A stretch of 64,000 bases of DNA from Aspidapion aeneum (lineage: Eukaryota; Arthropoda; Insecta; Coleoptera; Brentidae), in the NCBI GenBank assembly GCA_963576565.1, contig OY755040.1:22820543-22884542 (forward strand), read 5' to 3'. The notes under the pieces are model-generated. The model had not been told where the DNA came from. It was given only the letters and a program-made list of their open reading frames with translations, and made no database searches. This document shows positions 54,446-63,972 of the stretch, piece by piece. Every line of letters begins with the position of its first letter. The stretch's first letter is position 1. The translations under genes were made by a program, and so were the position numbers.

Positions 54446-54888
54446 TTGGGGCATTTTCTGCTCATCGTGATTTATACGATTTGTTATTTTTTAAAAAACC
54501 AAGTGTGTCAAACATTGGCGACATTAGCCCAAAAGCACTCAGCGATTATAAGCAAATACTTAATTTGTCAAATGCCTATTACAATGAATATAATAAAATA
54601 TATGGGGTAAATACCAGCCGATCTGTAAAATTTACAAATTTTATAAAACCACTTCTAACACCGAAACATGGCAGAAGTAAAGAAGGTTCTGGTATTACCA
54701 GAAATAAAATTTCAAATCTCAAAAAATTCAATAATAATAAAGTAAACTATGTATATTGGAATACTGCTAAAGAATTAGTTAGTCGCTTGCGATTATTATG
54801 GAGCTCAAAAATGGCTGGGCATACTGGTCATGATGGTGAAATTTTGTCTATAATTGAAGAATTAAGAGAAGAAGGGGTTATATATTAG
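54442..54888 (+). CDS. Polinton unknown protein B (probably the C-terminal part of protein A)
   Basis: The frame starts MIGAFSAHRDLYDLLFFKKP. It includes LYDLLFFKKPSVSNIGDI, SDYKQILNLSNAYYNEYN and GSGITRNKISNLKK, ending LSIIEELREEGVIY. The LYDLLF-KKP and DYKQIL-TNAY pattern is common in insect Polinton-associated proteins of unknown function. The first ATG overlaps the preceding stop after an A7 run, so one deleted base in that run would explain the split. Confidence 0.6.
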   Translation: MIGAFSAHRDLYDLLFFKKPSVSNIGDISPKALSDYKQILNLSNAYYNEYNKIYGVNTSRSVKFTNFIKPLLTPKHGRSKEGSGITRNKISNLKKFNNNKVNYVYWNTAKELVSRLRLLWSSKMAGHTGHDGEILSIIEELREEGVIY

Positions 54889-54934
54889 GACTCACTTTTT
54901 GATTGTAGCATATATTGTTCAGTTACTATCTAAC

Positions 54935-55321
54935 ATGGGAGGTGTAAAGAACACGATTGACAAGTTTGGTCGTATAAAAAAAACTTCCAAAATTACATAT
55001 ATAAAAGGATTGAAGGGTAATGGTTTTAAGTTGACCGCTAAAAATGATTTCTACATTGAGAACAAACGTTTATGTAATATAGCAGATGCTGTAGATCATA
55101 AAGACGCTATCAATCTAGAATTTCTGGAAAATCGTATAAACAAACTAGTTGAAGAACTAAAGCTAGCTATAGCAGAATCTGTTGATGCAGTAAGAACCAA
55201 TTTAGAAAAAATAAAAACGCAACAATCGACAAGTGGTAAACTATTGTTAAATTTACATGGGAGATTGAGTGCCATAGAAAGAAAAGTTTTGAAACATCAG
55301 CCACTTGAATCCGCTTTGTAA
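54935..55321 (+). CDS. Polinton unknown protein C (fibre-like motif)
   Basis: Start MGGVKNTIDKFGRIKK chosen because the family usually begins here. Includes YIKGLKGNGFKLTAKNDFYI and ENKRLCNIADAVDHKDAINL, a pattern I associate with virus and phage fibre/tail proteins (DLNNKRI-NVADP--P-DAVN), followed by a coiled-coil-like helix (NLEFLENRINKLVEELKLAI). A trimeric appendage is a reasonable guess, not established. It lies between protein B and the integrase, same strand. Confidence 0.58.
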   Translation: MGGVKNTIDKFGRIKKTSKITYIKGLKGNGFKLTAKNDFYIENKRLCNIADAVDHKDAINLEFLENRINKLVEELKLAIAESVDAVRTNLEKIKTQQSTSGKLLLNLHGRLSAIERKVLKHQPLESAL

Positions 55322-55398
55322 CCAATAATTTGGTCAGATGGACGCATAGAATATCATACACCCATTTGAATTGAAAAAATAAAGTATTTATTTTAACG

Positions 55399-56331
55399 AT
55401 GGCTAGTGAGCAAAAAGTTCAAGTGGTTAATGAGCTATATAAACCTGCAAGAAAAAATTTCCTGCGAAGAAAAACCTTAATAAAAGGTTTTAAGGATCTA
55501 TGGCAGATTGATTTAGCTGAAATACAACAATTATCAAAATATAATTTGGGGTATAGATACATTTTAGTATGCATAAATTGCTTTTCTAAATTTGTCTGGG
55601 CTAGACCAATAAAAAATAAAACAGGACTTGAAATATGTGCAGCAATGCGGGATGTTTTTAAGCAAGCTGGTTATTACCCCCATAACATACAATCTGATCA
55701 AGGAACGGAATTTTTTAATAAACACTTCCAAGCACTTATGAAAAAGAAGTCTGTAAATCACTATCACACATATAGTGTAAAGAAGGCAGCCATTGTGGAA
55801 AGAGTAATCAAAACTTTAAAAACAAATATTTATAAAGAATTCTCTACATTAGGAAGCTATAAGTGGTTTCATATTTTACAGGATGTTGTTGATAAATATA
55901 ATAAAACAATTCACACAACTATTAAAATGAGACCAATTGATGTGAAACCCACCACTAGAATTACCGCATTTGAAAATATAAAAATGGTACCTAAAAAAAT
56001 TAAATTCAAAGTTGGAGACGTAGTTCGTATAAGCAAATATAAGTCAATTTTTGAAAAAGGGTACACACCATCGTGGTCAGCGGAACAATTTAAAATTGTA
56101 AAAGTAAATATAACGAATCCACCCACTTATGAAATAGAAAGTTTTGACGGAGAACCTATACTTGGTGCTTTTTATGAAATGGAGCTACAGAAAACCAGCG
56201 TGCCATCAATATATTTAGTGGAGAAAATTATTAAGAAAAGGAAGTGTAATAAACTGGAGCAATACTTTGTTAAGTGGTTAGGTTTTACAGATAGACATAA
56301 TTCATGGATAAATAAGTCGGATATCGTTTAA
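55399..56331 (+). CDS. int: Polinton integrase with chromodomain
   Basis: Retroviral-type DDE integrase that inserts the element into host DNA. 310 codons, start MASEQKVQVVNELYKPARKN. The catalytic triad is visible: D in LWQIDLAEIQQL (about residue 38), D in HNIQSDQGTEFFN (about 98) and E in KAAIVERVIKTLK (about 135), matching D,D(35)E spacing. After an SH3-like region (FKVGDVVRISKYKSIFEKGY), the C-terminus is a chromodomain (YLVEKIIKKRKCNKLEQYFV, then KWLGFTDRHNSWI), probably for chromatin-targeted insertion. No break is seen, in contrast with the polymerase and ATPase. Confidence 0.93.
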   Translation: MASEQKVQVVNELYKPARKNFLRRKTLIKGFKDLWQIDLAEIQQLSKYNLGYRYILVCINCFSKFVWARPIKNKTGLEICAAMRDVFKQAGYYPHNIQSDQGTEFFNKHFQALMKKKSVNHYHTYSVKKAAIVERVIKTLKTNIYKEFSTLGSYKWFHILQDVVDKYNKTIHTTIKMRPIDVKPTTRITAFENIKMVPKKIKFKVGDVVRISKYKSIFEKGYTPSWSAEQFKIVKVNITNPPTYEIESFDGEPILGAFYEMELQKTSVPSIYLVEKIIKKRKCNKLEQYFVKWLGFTDRHNSWINKSDIV

Positions 56332-56640
56332 AAAAATATTTGAATTTTAATATATTTTTTAAAATTCACATCAAATGAAAATCAATATAGGTTTTTTACA
56401 CTTCCTTAATTTTTATAATATATTTATTTTGTGTTTTATACTAATATTGTTACTTTATTATAAAATTTTGTAAAAAAATAAGATAAAAATAATATTGCAA
56501 TAAAACAAATCCAATTAAAAAATAGTTTTTCATTTCTTATTATAATATATTTTATTACAGCTTTTATCAATTTAAAACTACATCCATACTACAATCCATA
56601 AACTAATTATAAATACACATTTTTGATAAATGTCTTATAT
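56332..56640. other. Convergent AT-rich gap
   Basis: Very AT-rich DNA between the integrase (plus) and a minus-strand gene. Several AATAAA/ATTAAA-like motifs on both strands would serve as 3' ends, but none can be singled out. Confidence 0.4.
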
Positions 56641-56937
56641 TTACTCACTGAATCCACTATCATCATCTTCATCTTCATCGAGCGGTGGAAAGAGTAGCTC
56701 CAGTGGAATGTCTTCCAATGGCCTCAGAAGATACAACAAATTCAGCCATCTCATATTTTTACAAAACTCTTGAAGTGTTTGGTTACCCATAAAAAACATT
56801 TGGCATTGAATGACACCATCCATAAAATTATTTGCTCTAGCTACATCTCTTAGTGAAGGGTCACCCTCCATCAGTTCGTCCGACTTCTCAAACAACCAGA
56901 ATCGTAAATCGTGAATTTGTTCTTCCAAACGATTCAT
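56641..56937 (-). CDS. Small acidic Polinton protein D
   Basis: A 98-codon frame starts MNRLEEQIHDLRFWLFEKSD and ends in a strongly acidic tail (DEDEDDDSGFSE). The middle is hydrophobic/aromatic (VIQCQMFFMGNQ, MRWLNLLYLLRPL). Intact, about 50 bp from the next minus-strand gene. Function unknown; the acidic C-terminus resembles that of some single-stranded DNA-binding or histone-interacting proteins, but this is only suggestive. Confidence 0.58.
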   Translation of the reverse strand: MNRLEEQIHDLRFWLFEKSDELMEGDPSLRDVARANNFMDGVIQCQMFFMGNQTLQEFCKNMRWLNLLYLLRPLEDIPLELLFPPLDEDEDDDSGFSE

Positions 56938-56989
56938 ATTTTTAATACTTTAAGAATTATATTTTAACACACAATAATTTTAAGATAAT

Positions 56990-57337
56990 TTAGTATATTC
57001 CAAATTCAAATATGGATTTACGTTTTGCACCGATGTATGTGGGTTCACTTTGCCCCAGATAGGTTAGAGTATATTTTTGATTACTTTTATTAACTAGATC
57101 GATAAAATCATCATCTATTGATTTAAGCACACGTTTTGGTAAAAACGTTTTAAATACATCAGCATCTTCAGCCAATGTTATTAAAACAGATTTTCCATAA
57201 CGGGTATCAATGGTGCACATTTCTTTAATAACATATGTGGTATTAACTTTTAATGAATCTAAAGATTTTAATTGAAGTTTTGCTTCATTGTTTATTTCGA
57301 AATTTATTTGTTCAAGTTTGATTTTTGAAATATCCAT
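56990..57337 (-). CDS. Small Polinton protein E (possible OB-fold)
   Basis: A 115-codon frame starts MDISKIKLEQINFEINNEAK. The segment TYVIKEMCTIDTRYGKSVLI, then FKTFLPKRVL and YTLTYLGQ has the alternating pattern of a small beta-barrel, and the phrase 'TRYGKSVLITL' recalls short OB-fold single-stranded DNA-binding proteins encoded by virus-like elements. It would fit protein-primed replication. Proposed by pattern only. Confidence 0.55.
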   Translation of the reverse strand: MDISKIKLEQINFEINNEAKLQLKSLDSLKVNTTYVIKEMCTIDTRYGKSVLITLAEDADVFKTFLPKRVLKSIDDDFIDLVNKSNQKYTLTYLGQSEPTYIGAKRKSIFEFGIY

Positions 57338-57479
57338 ATTATTACCTTTAAATTATTGTTTTTCCACAAATTAAACTATTTTTTCTTTATTTTTATTTTA
57401 GAGAGTGATTTGACACGTTGAGATACAGAAATCTACTAATACTTCAAGTGGGTTTGTTTTTCCTTTTTATATGTTTAAA

Positions 57480-57790
57480 TACAATTATTAGGGTGGGGAT
57501 AATGTAAATCTTTTAAAAGTGTAAAACAAATCAGAGTCAAAGATAGAGGTATTTTTTGTGCTTAAGGTCAGACAAGGTCAAGGTTGTTCAGGGTCAAAAA
57601 TACTACTCGAACTATTCGTCTCTACATATAAAAAACGCAACGATCGTCAAGGTCATTCAAGGTCAACATAATGACCTTCACAACTTTTCAAGGTCAAATA
57701 TACTACTCAAACTATTCATCTCTACATAAAACAAGGCAACGACCGTCAAGGTCATTCAAGGTCATTCCCTCCTCAAAAGTGGTCCAGCAC
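57480..57790. promoter_or_regulatory. AGGTCA-rich tandem repeats at the right edge of the Polinton
   Basis: A segment of about 110 bp occurs twice (ACTACTCGAACTATTCGTCTCTACAT near 57,602 and ACTACTCAAACTATTCATC near 57,700). It contains many AAGGTCA copies, often as TCAAGGTCA, for example near 57,568, 57,648, 57,659, 57,706, 57,746 and 57,757. TCAAGGTCA is the extended half-site of FTZ-F1 and ERR nuclear receptors. It may be part of the terminal inverted repeat. Regulatory role is inferred. Confidence 0.5.
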
Positions 57791-57799
57791 CCGCTTAAA

Positions 57800-58267
57800 C
57801 CTACTACTAACCTCTGACAACGGGACGGAGCGCAGCACAACATGGGCACAAATATTCTGTAGTATGTTGGCAACAACGCACTCTGCAGACGGGGAATTAC
57901 CTCTTTCCCTTTTAATGAGACGGAGACTAAATACTATCGTATTTATAACATATTTTATTCGGCGAGGGCGGAACTGCTGTGTTTTATTTTTATTGTTCAA
58001 TTGGGTAATAATAGATCTCTTTAAAATAGTGCCTAGTAAAAAACTTCTTAGTTTACGTGAAAAAATGGAAGTTGTTAACGTTTTACAGAAGAAACATCTA
58101 TCAGCACGAAAGGTCGCTGAAAAATTTAATATCAGAAATACTCAAGCAGCGGAAATAGATAATAAATATATATTGAAATTTCGCAGTTCCCTCTCATAAG
58201 CGGACACCTCCAATAAGCGGATAAAATCGACGAAACCGTGAGTGTCCGCTTATGGGAGGTTTCACTG
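57800..58267 (+). mobile_element. Tigger/pogo-type element, copy 2, left end missing
   Basis: It matches copy 1 at 38,177-38,821 from the GACGGAGCGC region to the right terminus GGAGGTTTCACTG|TA, in the same orientation. The helix-turn-helix remnant reads KLLSLREKMEVVNVLQKKHL, then SARKVAEKFNI. The left terminal repeat is absent; the copy starts inside the sequence next to the Polinton's right repeats. Confidence 0.8.
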
Positions 58268-58269
58268 TA

Positions 58270-58749
58270 TTTGTTATTACATTTCATACCGACTATTACA
58301 GAAATCTAACTCTTATAACTACATTTTATTTTCTAGTATTTCGAAAAGCATTTTTAAAGCAAAAAAAGATATACCTAAAGTAAGTTCCTTCATGTCTTTA
58401 ATTTTTCCCTTTTCTACCCAACTGCAGCACGGCGAAGGAAGGGTTATGTTTTTCGATTGTTGTATGTATGTTAGTAAATATGTTTGTGTCACGCTAGAGG
58501 CTAAACGGCTGAACCGATTTTGAAAAAAGCGTGTCGTTGAATTGCTACTGATCCCGAAGGTACTATAGGCTATATTTTTTTAAACAGGAATCAACATGGC
58601 GGTCTTCAAACGCCATTTTGTCGCATGATGTAGGCTTTAAGGCATACAAATTATCTAAATTTCAGGCGATTTTTTAAAATTCCTTTGATTACTCATTGCA
58701 AATGTCCTCTAGTTTGCTGTAGTTACTTTGTAGTCCTTCCTGCTCCCAC
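58270..58749. other. Non-coding stretch
   Basis: No gene is seen. CTAAACGGCTGAACCGATTTTG near 58,500 is a phrase common in insect dispersed repeats and resembles the one in the 16,080/24,640 family. Confidence 0.4.
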
Positions 58750-59084
58750 CAGTGGCGGATCCAGAAGAGGGGGGGGGGCACTAGGGGCACTTGCCCCCCC
58801 CCCGAGAATTTTTTGAATATACAAAAAATGAGTCAAAATTCACGGTCCGGTCGTGGATTGGCATGGAACATTTGTTCCTGACTATCAGGACGTGTTCCAG
58901 ACGAGGATCACTCCTATCCTCATGATCGACGTTGGAGAAAGTGAAAACCAAACAGTTTTAACAAGTTCCCAACGAAAGCCTCAAACCATCAGTATAATTC
59001 AATGCCGGTAGGGGTATTTTCCCTCGGAGTAGTTGTTTCTGGTGGTTTCACACAACTTATGCTCTACACGGAGCTATCGCCTAC

Positions 59085-59132
59085 ATTCACCTGAGGATGG
59101 CCCAAAAGGTCAAAACCGGTCCGGTCGTGGAT
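59085..59132 (+). ncRNA. Hammerhead-like ribozyme, repeat unit 1 (core mutated)
   Basis: Same layout as the copy at 59,633, but the conserved GAAA is AAAA (GGTCAAAACC), which should abolish cleavage. Confidence 0.5.
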
Positions 59133-59358
59133 TGGCATGGAACATTTGTTCCTGACTATCAGGACGTGTTCCAGACGGGGATCACTCGTATCCTCATGAT
59201 CGACGTTGGAGAAAGTGAAAACCAAACAGTTTTAACAAGTTCCCAACGAAAGCCTCAAACCATCAGTATAATTCATTGCCGGTAGGGGTATTTTTCCTCG
59301 GAGTAGTTGTTTCTGGTGGTTTCACAAAACTTATGCTCTACACGGAGCTATCGCCTAC

Positions 59359-59406
59359 ATTCACCTGAGGATGGCCCAAAAGGTCGAAACCTGTCCGGTC
59401 GTGGAT
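59359..59406 (+). ncRNA. Hammerhead-like ribozyme, repeat unit 2
   Basis: Core CTGAGGA and GAAA are present. Helix III has one mismatch (ACCT against CGGT). GTC cleavage triplet and helix I pairing are kept. Confidence 0.55.
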
Positions 59407-59632
59407 TGGCATGGAACATTTGTTCCTGACTATCAGGACGTGTTCCAGACGAGGATCACTCGTATCCTCATGATCGACGTTAGAGAAAGTGAAAACCAAA
59501 CAGTTTTAACAAGTTCCCAACGAAAGCCTCAAACCATCAGTATAATTCAATGCCGGTAGGGGTATTTTCCCTCGGAGTAGTTGTTTCTGGTGGTTTCACA
59601 CAACTTATGCTCTACACGGAGCTATCGCCTAC

Positions 59633-59680
59633 ATTCACCTGAGGATGGCCCAAAAGGTCGAAACCGGTCCGGTCGTGGAT
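59633..59680 (+). ncRNA. Hammerhead-like ribozyme (type I layout), repeat unit 3
   Basis: Helix I is ATTCAC (59,633-59,638) with GTGGAT (59,675-59,680). The core is CTGAGGA (59,639-59,645), helix II GGCC with GGTC, then GAAA (59,660-59,663). Helix III is ACCG with CGGT closed by a three-base loop. Predicted cleavage follows GTC at 59,672-59,674. This satisfies all conserved hammerhead positions except that one extra U (59,646) sits between the core and helix II, so activity is uncertain. Confidence 0.62.
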
Positions 59681-59990
59681 TGGCATGGAACATTTGTTCA
59701 CGACTATCAGGACATGTTCCAGACGGGGATCACTCGTATCCTCATGATCGACGTTGGAGAAAGTGAAAACCAAACAGTTTTAAAAAGTCATGTTTTTGCT
59801 AATAAAAATTCAAAATTTTTGCTTGCGGCGCATGAAAGTGTCTATTGTTATTATCATCGAAATTACAACCACTGACTAATTCAATAAAATGCTGCTTAAA
59901 AAAATATATACCGTTTTTTACCAACAGAGAATGTCACCTAAAGTGCCCCCCCCCCCGAGAAGCACCTCTGGATCCGCCCTTGGCTTCCAC

Positions 59991-60858
59991 CCATCTCCCC
60001 TCCTGTCATGCCCACCCTATGCACATGCTTGAAGACTTTTTTCCAACATCATTTTTCTAGTTTGCTCCTCCCTCTCTTCTCCCCTCCCTCCTCCCCTCCC
60101 TCTTTATTAGTAATAGTTGTGGCTATACCTTTCACAAATATAGAACGATTTCAAAAATTCTACTAGTTTCCCCCTTCCTCTCCCTCTCTTCTCCCCACCC
60201 TCCTTATTAGTAATAGTTGTAGCTATACCTTTCACAAATTTAGAGCGATTTCAAAAATTATTTTCCCTCCTCCCTCTCTCCTCCCCCACCTTCACTCAAT
60301 GGAAGGTATCACTGTTCGCGTCCATAGAAAATCTACAGGTACTTTTTGGGTAAAGCTAAATGAATGGTAAATGCATAGTGCTTTTTATAAGGCTGAATCA
60401 GAATTAAACCTAAAAATTGGAAATAAAAAAATTTTAAATAAAAAAAACATCCAACTGGTAAATTTACCTTTAACTACTAGTCGCAGTTGGGTACAAAATT
60501 ACTCAATGATTTATGAAAATACAAAACTGTAATTTTTTGGAAGTGCGCTTTGAGCATCAAAACTTGAAAGTTGAAGCATGTCGTACATTATAACTATATC
60601 TATCAATTTTGTATTCAATTGCGGCTAGTACTTACAAGTAAATTTCGCAGTTGGGTGTTTTTTTTATTTAATTTTTGTTTACTTACGTAGACGGTTTTCC
60701 AAGCCGACCAAAAGATATAAGGAATCATTCATAAATTACGGATTGTGTGTATGTATTTCAAATTCAGATGCACCCCAGTATGCAATTTGTTTTTGCCTGT
60801 TTAAAGTCAAATTTGCGTTCTTATTATTTTCTAGTTTTAAGTACAGCATACAGCTGAT
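59991..60858. other. Pyrimidine-rich repeats and non-coding DNA
   Basis: CT-rich runs alternate with two copies of a segment of about 70 bp (TTATTAGTAATAGTTGT-GCTATACCTTTCACAAAT, near 60,103 and 60,206). No gene is supported. Confidence 0.45.
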
Positions 60859-60971
60859 CAAGCGAAATTTTTTTTCTAAGGGGGGTAAATTCTCCTTGTT
60901 AGGAAAAGTGCATATTTATTTTTCTAGAGGGGGTGATTACCCCGTTACCTCCCCCCTCAAATCCGCGCTTG
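60859..60971. mobile_element. 113-bp hAT-like MITE
   Basis: It starts CAAGCGAAAT and ends CCGCGCTTG. Flanks CAGCTGAT (60,851-60,858) and TAGCTGAT (60,972-60,979) agree at seven of eight positions. G/C runs inside the termini recall the larger hAT-like elements of the window. Confidence 0.6.
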
Positions 60972-60979
60972 TAGCTGAT

Positions 60980-61449
60980 TAAACCAAAAAATTTTAAATT
61001 TAAACTTCTATTTTTAAACACTAAAGAATGAAATCTTCTCTTTAGATAAACTTCTATGAAAACTCGCCGTATAACGGGAAAAGAATTATTTATTGCATGA
61101 AACCGAATCTTTTTGATACCGCTACCTACACGAACAGATAGATTTCTGATCAAATCCGTGTTTTGCAATTTGCAAAACAAGAAGTCAGTCATAACAATTT
61201 CATACAATCGCGACATTTGATATTGTTAATGTCGTTGCACTTTCAGATCGGTAAAAAATTTAAATACAAGAAAAATAAAATATATTTATTTATTAAACGA
61301 GGTTTACAAAGTAGCCTTACGTATCTACTACATCTTTCTATTAGACATAGCTACTGGCCAGGAGGGTAAAAATAGGTTAAACTATTATAACAGGCAAAAA
61401 TTTACGATTTCCCAACATTTGTACCTCTTTACCAAATTTTGTACATTGT
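60980..61449. other. Non-coding stretch
   Basis: No gene or repeat pair is supported. Confidence 0.35.
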
Positions 61450-62330
61450 ATGATGATAATTCATGTGTGAGTGGGCCTTGCAGCCCTTCCACTGCGACCA
61501 CTAGTGGTGGTTTCTCACCACTATGCCTAATCCTCCAAAAAGGCCGCCCATCATTGGGTGAGACACTGTTCAGATCTTCTGAGTCAATCTGAGGTCTGTT
61601 TCGTCATCCTCCATACAGAGTCTACATTCGGTCTCTTCTGTTAGTCCCATTCTGTGCATGGGTACTCTCAGTCGACAGTGACCCGTAAAAAGACCAGTCA
61701 CTATATGTATAATAATGTTCCTTGCTCTGTTTCTACAAAGTCCTTTAATGAACTCTTTATCCAGTATTGTTGGAAGCTATTCTCCATCCATTTTAATATG
61801 GTTGATTTAGCAGCATTGTATGATATCCCCAGGGCTAGCTTACTTCCCTCGCTTCCCTCCCTGCTAGGTCTGCGGCCTCCTTTCCCTTGTGCCCAGAATG
61901 CCCTGATATCCATACTCATGACACATTGTTAGCGCTACCAAGCGCATTCAACGAATCCTTACAGCTCCTCACGGTTCTCGATGAGACCGTATACGAATCA
62001 AGCGCTCTTAAGGCTGTTTGACTGTCGGAGAAGATTTTTATTGTCCTGTTGGTCCATTCGTGGTCAGTAATCCACCGGGCACACAGTTCAATGGCTACGA
62101 ATTCGGCCTGAAGTATAGTAGCCAATTGGCCGAGACTATGTTTAATCTCGACTTTTTCTCGAATACTAACAACTCCAGATCCAACGCCCCATAGCATTTT
62201 GGATCCGTCGGTATACCAGAAGCTATCGTTATTTGAACATTGTATGTACAGTTTCCTTCCACGGTTCCAAGAACCTACTTCGTTAAGTTTTTGTTAGCTT
62301 TTCTGTGGCGCAGACCCGATTTACTGATAT
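61450..62330 (-). pseudogene. LINE RNase H domain and C-terminal fragment
   Basis: Minus-strand frames read SFWYTDGSKMLWGVGSGVVS, then LQAEFVAIELCARWI and IKIFSDSQTALRALDSY: the RNase H active-site residues D, E and D in order. After frameshifts the downstream part reads GSKLALGISYNAAKSTILKW, then TGLFTGHCRLRVPMHRMGL and ETECRLCMEDDET, the typical end of I/R1/Jockey-group LINE proteins. Reverse transcriptase and endonuclease parts are absent. Dead fragment. Confidence 0.85.
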
Positions 62331-62381
62331 GCGAGTTTCGTACAAACATAAGTTTCTTATTTATTAAATTTCATTACAACC

Positions 62382-63972
62382 GGGACCACCCTGTATATAC
62401 TGCCTTAATTTTTTAAAAGCTGTTAAAATTTTTAATATAATAATGTATTAGACTATTAATTTTTTTTATTTATGGAAAATATGAGGAAGTATTTATTTTT
62501 CCAAAATCTTTTATAAAACAAAATAATACGGTTTACCAGAAAAAGTTTTTGGAATCTCTTTACTACTAAAAAATCATAAAACATGTTTTAATATTTTACA
62601 GGGGAAACACGATAAGTTTTTATGCTGCCAAAAACAGAGCAAAACCCTTATATTTCTGTTAATTATACAAAATTTCATAAATGTATCCCGATGAGGAGCT
62701 TGATTGTTATTTTTAAAACTTTAAAAACGGTAAAAAAACCCTCTTTTTTAAAAAACATGGCTTGCTAAAATAAATATCGCATTTTTTATTTAGAAATATA
62801 TAAGAAATGAAATAAATGTTACCAGATAAAATCCCCAGTAGAAATGGCAATTTTATGAGTTAAAAACGGACAAAATTGAAATAAAATCAAAAGATGCCAA
62901 ATAGGCAATTTTAATATTTTTGATTATTTGCGTGGATAACCTTGCACCTAGAATTTTTTTTGTAAATACATCATAAACCTGCTGTAAGGTGGAATGGTTT
63001 CCGGAGATAAGAAGGGCACCAAGGTAACCCCTAGGCCTGTCGTAAGAGGCGACTAAAGTGGCCTCGACCCATGGGTAAAACGGACGAGCATTGACCAGTA
63101 TGTTAACAGAAAAAAAATAAAAACTAGTAACCTTTGGGATCACACCAGCTAACATCTATAGTAAAGGGGATGGATTAATCTGTTGATTCTCTGAATGGAT
63201 TCGGTGGCCTGGCCATTCAGGAAATCACGACATAGGACAGGGTATATGAAGTGCCTATTTGGAGCTAGCAGCAAGTGCGGGCACATTGTGGCTCTCTGTA
63301 CCCTGTTGATTATGTCAAAAGGTTTATGACCCATTAGTGGTCTAAGGCTACAACCATGGCATTATGTAGTATATCATGATGACTAAGTTTCGGGTACAAA
63401 ATATAATTTAAAGTCTACTGGGTTCTATATACTAGATAGTATTCAAATTATTATCTGAGTCGAACACAGTAGGTACCTGGTGCACAACGGGCCCAGAAAG
63501 GCGGCCTAGGTGCCAGGTTAGATCCTTTTAAGGTGCTAACCGCCACTACCGTACATTCATACATTCATACACATTTAAGGTGGTGCTTAGTTCATTTAAA
63601 TAATTGAAACGGTTTTAAAGAAAATTTGATTAATCCGGATCAATACAATATCTTCAAGAAAATGCGATTTCGCCGAGGATTTCGCTCTGTTTTTGGCATC
63701 ATAAAAACTTATCGTGTTTCCCCTGTAGCATATTTATTTATTTTTATTATTTTTTAGTAGTAGGCAGATCCCAAAACTTTTTGTGGTAAACCGTATGATT
63801 TGTTTTCTGTCTTTGAGAATTAAAAAACCAAAAAAGATTTTTTTTAAATCGCAAATTTTTTGGAAAAACCAAATCATTTTTTTCTTAATTTCAAAAAAAA
63901 TTGTAATAGTGTCTTACATCATTTTATTATAAATTTAAAATTTAATGTAGGCAGCATATACAAGGTGATCCC
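62382..63972. mobile_element. 1.6-kb element with ~280-bp terminal inverted repeats
   Basis: GGGACCACCCTGTATATACT (left) is matched by the complement of GGGATCACCTTGTATATGCT (right). Further in, GGTTTACCA-AAAAAGTTTT, ACAGGGGAAACACGATAAGT and ATGCTGCCAAAAACAGAGC have inverted partners near 63,685-63,800. The interior carries a LINE-like segment with GGCCTGTCGTAAGAGGCGAC and AAACGGACGAGCATTGACC near 63,030-63,100, phrases recurrent in insect LINE sequences. No intact protein. Confidence 0.7.

Larger units (their letters stand above)
38822..57799. mobile_element. Polinton/Maverick virus-like transposon (defective)
   Basis: It has the Polinton hallmark set: protein-primed polymerase B, retroviral-type integrase, adenovirus-like protease, A32-like packaging ATPase, and major and minor capsid proteins, plus small unknown genes. 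Polymerase, ATPase and integrase read on the plus strand; capsid, protease and PLA2 genes on the minus strand. About 4 kb of the span is later insertions (Penelope-like element 40,296-42,326; LINE 46,236-48,430). Premature stops and a frameshift show that it is no longer functional. No left terminal inverted repeat is found; the right edge has AGGTCA-rich repeats. Boundaries are set by the flanking Tigger copies and are approximate. Confidence 0.92.
58832..59788 (+). repeat. 274-bp tandem repeat, about 3.5 units
   Basis: TCGTGGATTGG recurs at 58,851, 59,125, 59,399 and 59,673, exactly 274 bp apart. Units are about 97-99 percent alike by eye. Each full unit includes a hammerhead-like fold. The array starts within the ribozyme region (GTCAAAA, 58,833) and breaks off at CAGTTTTAAAAAGTCATG (59,788). 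Short frames starting MAQKV in each unit are a by-product of the repeat. Confidence 0.93.
58750..59982. mobile_element. hAT-like element carrying a ribozyme tandem array
   Basis: It starts CAGTGGCGGATCCAGAAG and ends with the complement of CAAGGGCGGATCCAGAGG, both followed by a C/G homopolymer and GGCACTT. Flanks GCTCCCAC (58,742-58,749) and GCTTCCAC (59,983-59,990) agree at seven of eight positions, fitting an 8-bp hAT target duplication. The interior is mostly the 274-bp tandem repeat; no transposase is present, so it is non-autonomous. Confidence 0.8.

Noticed and set aside
59097..59875. Repeated short frames starting MAQKV in each 274-bp unit as a small gene family
   Set aside because: They start inside the ribozyme core and exist only because the unit is repeated; frames differ in their ends and no domain is seen.
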